From: Chamaelirium japonicum
Lineage: Eukaryota > Streptophyta > Magnoliopsida > Liliales > Melanthiaceae
DNA length: 64,000 nucleotides
Direction: 5' to 3'
Assembly: GCA_947650365.1 (NCBI GenBank)
Contig: CANTAL010000024.1
Coordinates: 1,893,001-1,957,000, forward strand
This document shows, piece after piece, positions 58,101-64,000 of this stretch (position 1 is its first letter; every line of letters begins with the position of its first letter). The translations under genes were made by a program, and so were the position numbers. The notes below the pieces were generated by a model. That model made no database searches. It worked only from the letters and a program-made list of their open reading frames with translations, and was not told the DNA's origin.

Positions 58101-58860
58101 TTCTTCTCTCTTCTCTCTTTATTTAACTCTCCATTCTCTTCTCTCTTCTTCTCTCTCTTCTGTAGAGTTTTAGAATTTAGATTCTATCTTACTTCACACC
58201 TATACCCGTGGCTAATGGTTAGAGCATGACTTCTTCTCTTTTCTCTCTTCGTTTATCTTTTCGTTCTCTTCTCTCTACTTCCCTCTCGTCTATCTTTGTT
58301 TCTCTTTTTATTTTCTTGTGACTAATCGGCTAGGCTCGACATGTTCATGCTGATAACGTATTATAAGATGAGAGAAAGAAAGAGCCATCAAACATGTCCC
58401 ACCCTAAAGGGGTCGTATAAATATTGAGCAGTGGAGTTTTGGAATTTAGATTCCTTCTTACTTTACACCTATACCCATGGCCAATGGACTGAAACAGGAC
58501 TTTTTCTCTCTTCTCACTTCATTTATCTCTCTGTTATCTTTTCTCTTCCTCTTTCTCTTTTGTCTTTGTTTCTCTCTCCGTTTTCTTATGACTAATCGGC
58601 TGGGCTCGACATATTCGTGAAGATAACGTGTTGTAAAATGGGAGAAACAATGAGCCATCAAGCATGCCCCACCCTAAAGGGGTACTATTAATATTGAGAA
58701 GTGGAGTTTTAGAATTTAGATTCTTTTTTACTTCACACCTATACCCGTAGCCAATAGACAGGAGCGAGACTTCTTCTCTTTTATCTCTTTTTTTAACTCT
58801 CTGTTCTCTTCTCTCTCCATCTCTCTTTTCTGTCTTCATTTCTCTCTCCGTTTTTTTATG
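55171..58860. repeat. Array segment of mixed-orientation modules
   Basis: About nine modules in both orientations. Near 56,955-57,005 an AT-block end (GAGAGATCCGACGATGGC) is fused directly to an AT-box end (AATAAATAAGTAATCTCC), a junction not seen elsewhere here. 56,690-56,815 holds two short AT derivatives back to back. No gene is seen. Confidence 0.6.
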
Positions 58861-60330
58861 ACTGGTCCATTGGGCTCGACATATTCGTATTGATAACGTA
58901 TTATGAGATGGGAGATTGCTTATTTATTTTATTTATTTCAATTAATATTTCTTTAAATATTATAAAGTATATTATTTTATAAATATTTAAATAGTTCCAT
59001 CTTAATATTATTATATAAATATTTAATTATAAAACATTTCATATTTATTAAATAATTTATATAAATTTATGTGCATAAAAAATATTTTATTTCTCTTTTT
59101 CTCTCTTTATTTATCTCTTTGTTCTCTTCTCTTCTTCTCTCTCTTTTGTCTTCGTTTCTTGTACCGTTATCTTGTGACTGGTCGGCTGGGCTCGACACGT
59201 TCGTGCTGATAACGTGTTGTGAGAAGAGAGAAGAAGATAGAAGAGGACGGAGAGAACAATAAAGAGAGAAGAGAAAAAAGTCTTACTCCAGTCCATTCGC
59301 CACCGGTATAGGAGTGAAGTAAGAAGGAATCTAAATTTTAAAACTCCACTTCTCAATAATATAATTAAATATCTCTGTTCTCTTCTCTATTCTCCTATGG
59401 ATTAGGGTTTCCTATAGATTGCTTAGGCCTTAAGTAAGCTTACCCTATAAATAAATACGACCCCTTTAAGGTGGGGCATGTTTGATGGATCTCTTTTTCG
59501 CCCATCTCACAATTCGTTATCAGCATGAACATGTCGAGCCCAGCTGACCAGTCGCAAGAAAACGAAGAGAGAAATGAAGACTGAAAAGAGAAGAGAATGG
59601 AGAGATAAATAAAGAGAGAAGAAAAAAGAAATACTGCTCCAGTCCATTCGCCATGGGTATAAGTGTGAAGTAAGAATAAATCTAAATTCCAAAACTCTAC
59701 TTCTTAATAGCATCATCTCAAAGTTATTATAATTATCATAGTAAACTCCAAAACTCTCTTCGTTTTAATTAAATAATTAATTTAATTAAAAAATTATAGT
59801 AATAATATCAGTACGAAAAGAGAAGAAGTCTTGCTCCAGTCCATTGGCCATGAGTATAGGTGTGAAGTAAGAAAGAATCTAAATTACAAATCTTCACTTC
59901 TTAATATTTATATGACCCCTTTAGGGTAGGGTATATTTGATGGCTCTCTCTTTCTTCCACCTCACAACACGTTATCAGAATGAACATATTGAGCCTAGCC
60001 TACCAGTCAAGTGAAAACGAAGAGAGAAACAAAGACAGAAGAGAGAGAAGAAGAGAGAAGAGAAAACGAAGAAAAAAACAATGACAGAAGAGAGAAGAAG
60101 AGAGAAGAGAATGAAGAAATAAATGAAGGGAGAAGAAGTCCCGCTCCAGTCCATTAGCCACAAGTATAGGTGTGAAGTAAGAAGGAATCTAAATTCCAAA
60201 ACTTAACTTCTCAATATTTATACGACCCCTTTAGGGTTGGGCATATTTGATGGCTCTCTCTTTCTTCCATCTCACAACACGTTATCAGTACGAACATATC
60301 GAGCCCAACCGACTAGTCATAAGAAAATAG
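58861..60330 (-). repeat. Direct copy of 19,690-21,160
   Basis: AT box, modules and short AT derivative occur in the same order and orientation as 19,690-21,160, with a near-constant offset of about 39,160. Matching modules are 59,507-59,716 with 20,339-20,560 and 59,975-60,199 with 20,820-21,008. Confidence 0.7.
58917..59098 (-). repeat. AT box, inverted, copy 6
   Basis: Same orientation as the 19,736 copy and part of a 1.5-kb direct copy of 19,690-21,160. Confidence 0.7.
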
Positions 60331-60804
60331 AGAGAGAAACGAAGACAGAGGGAAGAGAACGGAGATATAAATAAAGAAATAAGAGAGAAGAAGTCATGTT
60401 CTAGTCTATTGACCATGGGTATAAGTATGAACTAAGAAAGAATCTAAATTCTAAAACTCCACTTCTGTCTTTGTTTCTCTCTCCGTTTTTTTGTGACTGG
60501 TCGGCTGGGCTCGATATGTTCGTGCTGATAACTTGCTGTAAGATAGGAGAAAGAGAGAGTCATCAAACGTGCCCCACCCTAAAGGGGTCGTATATAATTT
60601 ATAGGGTAAGCTTACTTAGGACCTAAGCAATCTATGAAAAACTCTAATCCATGGGAGAAGATAGAAGAGAACTGAGAGATATAATTATATTATTGAGAAG
60701 TGGAGTAGAGACGTTAAACGTGCCCCACCCCAAAGGGGTCGTATATTATTTATAGGTTAAATTTACTTAGGGCCTAAGCAATCTATAGGAAACCCTAATC
60801 CATG
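60331..60804. repeat. Modules before AT block E
   Basis: One partial module followed by an abbreviated second one (the 60,705 junction GTGGAGTAGAGACGTTAAAC joins two module fragments), then the telo-box end that leads into block E. Confidence 0.6.
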
Positions 60805-61690
60805 TTAAAGATCCGACGATGGATAGCCATCCAATCGAACGATCTTATAGCATTTGTACTATTTTAAATTTTTATAAAGAAAAATATAAATTATTTCTAA
60901 AGCAAAAAATTCAGGTGTGTCTCATCTTCCTTCTTTACTTCCTATTATTTAATTAATTTAATTAGTTTAATAAATTAAATAATTAAATAAATATTAAATT
61001 ATCTATATAATTAAATTATTTATTTATTATTTAAATATTAAAATAAATAAATATTTATTTGATTATTTAAAAAAATATTAAGTTATTTAGAAAAATATTT
61101 TATTAATTATATATTCAAATAATTAACTAATTATTTAAATAATAAGCAAATAGTTATTAAATTATTATTTTATTTTATTACTTAACTAAATAATTAATTT
61201 TTTTATTTCATTTAATATTTCATACTTTAATAAAATAATTTTTTAATTATTTAATAATATAATAATTAATTTAGAGTATTATTTATTTAACTATAAAATA
61301 ATTTAATAATTAAATTATTTATTCCTTTAAGCAAATTATCTGTTTAATATATTTTTAACTAAATAAGTTTTAAAATTTTTAAATTATTGATTAATTATTT
61401 AATTATTTTAAAATAAAATAATAATTATAAAAATAACTAATAAAAAGAATTAATAAATTAATTATATAATTAAATCATTATTTAATAATATACTAATAAT
61501 AAATAAATAAAATAATAAATTTTATTAAATAACTAGATAATTAAGTAATTAAATAAATTAATTAATTTACCAAAAATAAAATTATTAAATTATTTAAATT
61601 ATTTAATAAGTAAATAAATAATTAATTTAATTAAAAAAATTATAATAATATTACTATGATAATCATAATAACTTTGGGATGATACTATTG
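60805..61690 (-). repeat. AT-rich block E (inverted)
   Basis: Inverted copy, starting at AAAGATCCGACGATGG and ending at ACTATGATAATCATAATAAC followed by GATACTATTGAGAAG. The same flanking module ends are seen as in block C. Confidence 0.75.
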
Positions 61691-63780
61691 AGAAGTAGAG
61701 TTTTGGAATTTAGATTCTTCTTACTTCACACCTATACCGTGGCGAATGGACTAGAGTAGGACTTCTTCTCTCTTCTCTTTTCGTTTATCTCATCAGTCTC
61801 TTCTCTATTCTTCTCTCAATCGATTGTCAATAAATTTTTTGTAATAAAATTAATTTATATTTTTCTTTGAAAAATTTTAAAACAATACAACTGTTATGAG
61901 ATCGTTCGATCGGATGGCAATGAATGGAGCAGGACTTCTTTTTTCTTCTATCTTCATTTATATCTCTGTTCTCTTCTCTCTTTTTTTTTCTCTTTTGTCT
62001 TCGTTTCTCTCTTCGTTTTTTTGTGATTGATCAACTGGGCTCGACATATTCGTGCCGATAAGTATTGTAAGATGGGAAAAAAAGAGAGTCGTCAAACGTG
62101 CCACATCTAAAGGGGTCGTATATTATTTATAGGGTAAGCCTACTTAGAGCCTAAGCTATCTATGGAAAACCTTAATCTATGGGAGAAGAAAGAAGAGAAC
62201 GAAGAGACTTAATTATATTATTGAGAAGTGGAGTTTTGGAATTTAGATTCCTTCTTACTTCATACCTATACTCGTGGCCAATAGACTAGAGCAGGTCTTC
62301 TTCTCTCTTCTCTCATTGTTTATCTCTCTGTTCTCTTCTCTCTTCTTCTCTCTCTCTTTTGTCTTCGTTTCTCTCTCCATTTTTTTATAACTGGTCGGCT
62401 GGGCTCGACATGTACGTACTGACAAAGTATTGTAAGATGGGAGAAAGAGAGAGCCGTCAAATATGCCCCACCCTAAAGGGGTTATATAAATATTAAAAAA
62501 TAGAGTTTTGGAATTTAGATTCTTTCTTACTTCATACCTATACCCGTGGCCAATGGACTAGAGCAGGACCTCGTCTCTCTTCTCTCTTTATTTATTTCTT
62601 TGTTCTCTTCTCTTTTCTTCTCTCTTTTTTGTAGAGTTTTGGAATTTAGATTCCTTCTTACTTCACACCTATACCCGTATAAGAAGAGACTATTTAAATA
62701 ATTAATTCTCAGTTTTCTTCTCTCTCTTCTGTCTTTGTTTCTCTTTTTGTTTTCTTATGACTGGTTGGCTAGGCTAGACATGTTCGTGCTGATAATGTTT
62801 TGTGAGATAGGAGAAAGAGAGACCCGTCAAATGTGCCCTACCCTAAAGGGGTCGTATTTTATTTGTAGGGTATACTTACTTAGGGCCCAAGCAATCTATG
62901 GTAAACCCTAATCCATGAAAGAAGAGAGAAAAGAACGAAACAATTTAATTATTTTATTGAGAAGTAAAGTTTTATAATTTAGATTCCTTTTTACTACATA
63001 TCTATACCCATGGCAAATAGACTGGAGTAGGACTTCTACTCTCTTCTCTATTCGTTTATCTCTCTATTTTCTTCTCTCTTCTTCTCTCTCTTCTGTCTTC
63101 GTTTCTCTTTCTGTTTTCTAATAACTGGTCGGTTAGGCTTGACATATTCGTACTGATAACGTGTTGTAAGATGGGAGAAAGGGAGAGCCATCAAACATGC
63201 CCCACCCTAATTAGATTTATTCTTACTTTACACCTATACCCGTGACCAATAGGTTGGAACAGGACTTCTTCTATCTTCTCTTTTCATTTATCTCCCTGTT
63301 CTCTTCTCTTTTTTTCTCTCTCCTATCTTCTTTTCTCTCTCTGTTTTCTTATGACTGCTCAGTTGGGCTTGACATATTCGTGTTGATAACGTATTATGTA
63401 ATGGAGAAAAAGAGAGCCGTCAAATGTGCCCCACCCTAAAGGGGCCATATAAATATTGAGAAGTGGAGTTTTAGAATTTAGATGATTTCTTACTTTATAC
63501 TTATACCCGTGGTGAATGGACTGGAGCAGGACTTCTTCTCTCTTATCTCTTCATTTATCTCTCCGTTCTCTTCTTTCTTCTTCTCTCTCTTCTGTTTTTG
63601 TTTCTCTCTATGTTTTTTGTGACTGGTCGATTGGGCTCGACATATTCATGCTGATAACGTGTTATGAGATGGGAGAAAGAGAGAGCCATCAAACGTGCTC
63701 CACCCTAAAGGGGTCATATATTATTTATAGGGTAAGCTTACTTAGGGCCTAAGTAATCTATGAGAAACCCTAATCCACAG
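61691..63780. repeat. Modules between AT blocks E and F
   Basis: About five modules, mostly in minus-landmark orientation. 61,805-61,925 is a stray fragment of an AT-block end (AACTGTTATGAGATCGTTCG) fused to a module. No gene is seen. Confidence 0.6.
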
Positions 63781-64000
63781 GAGAGATCCGACGGTGGACA
63801 GCTATTCGATCGAACGATCTCATAACAGTTGTAATATTTTAAATTTTAAAAAAATATATATAAATTATTTTTAAAACAAAAAATTCAGGTGTGCCTCATC
63901 GTCCTTCTTTACTTCCTATTATTTAATTAATTTAATTAGTTTAATAAATTAAATAGTTAAATAATTAAATAAATATTTAATTATCTATATAACTAAATAT
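63781..64000 (-). repeat. AT-rich block F (inverted, cut by the window edge)
   Basis: Starts with GAGAGATCCGACGGTGGA and the AACGATCTCATAACAGTTG end piece and then enters the AT-rich interior. The window ends inside the block. Confidence 0.7.

Noticed and set aside
205-63752. Dozens of similar open frames of 60-145 codons in the modules, many giving a Leu/Ser/Phe-rich hydrophobic peptide on one strand and an Arg/Glu/Lys-rich peptide on the other
   Set aside because: They follow the pyrimidine/purine-rich stretch, which is poor in stop codons on both strands. Starts, ends and frames vary from copy to copy and many copies are broken. A test of selection across copies would be needed before calling a gene.
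1-64000. tRNA or rRNA genes
   Set aside because: I saw no cloverleaf-like segment or conserved rRNA words while reading; a dedicated search was not possible.

Overview
The window looks like repeat-rich, probably heterochromatic, nuclear DNA of a flowering plant. It holds no ordinary host gene that I can support. The plant assignment rests on a Ty3/gypsy element of the Tat lineage (second, archaeal-type RNase H and an antisense extra gene behind pol), on plant-type promoter motifs, and on plant-style introns. I cannot name the species.

The background, about 45 kb in total, is a satellite-like array of diverged modules of roughly 350-500 bp. Each full module combines a pyrimidine-rich stretch, a block with the motif ACGTTATCAGCACGAACATG, and a promoter-like block with a telo-box and a TATA box. 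Modules occur in both orientations. At a larger scale they form a higher-order unit of about 5.4 kb carrying AT-rich blocks of 0.8-0.95 kb. At the largest scale, positions 1 to about 14.7 kb and about 14.8 kb to 43.4 kb (leaving out the gypsy element) are the two arms of one imperfect inverted repeat: left position x pairs with about 29,340 minus x. From 43.4 kb on, the array resumes mainly in the same orientation as the left arm.

Three LTR-type insertions sit in this array, each with a 5-bp target duplication whose removal restores a module. (1) A full Tat-lineage element at 27,258-41,339 has 779-bp LTRs that differ at one base. (2) A 1,942-bp solo LTR lies at 43,972-45,913. (3) A 3,029-bp probable solo LTR lies at 49,478-52,506.

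The Tat element reads 5' LTR, primer-binding site, gag-protease, reverse transcriptase, degenerate RNase H, archaeal-type RNase H, integrase, 3' spacer, antisense gene, 118-bp satellite, polypurine tract, 3' LTR. The whole gag-pol is one reading frame of 1,950 codons interrupted by three in-frame stops. The first stop, between protease and reverse transcriptase, sits in the sequence UAG CAA UCA, which matches the tobamovirus-type readthrough consensus UAG CAR YYA. The antisense gene can be assembled into three exons with good splice sites, giving a predicted 862-residue protein. Upstream of it lie two G-box/ABRE sites and 19 copies of a 118-bp repeat, almost all with two W-boxes. The LTR U3 holds six 43-bp repeats, most with two consensus TCP-factor sites. 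The element therefore appears to carry two differently wired promoters, one sense and one antisense. This two-promoter arrangement is the most interesting system in the window.
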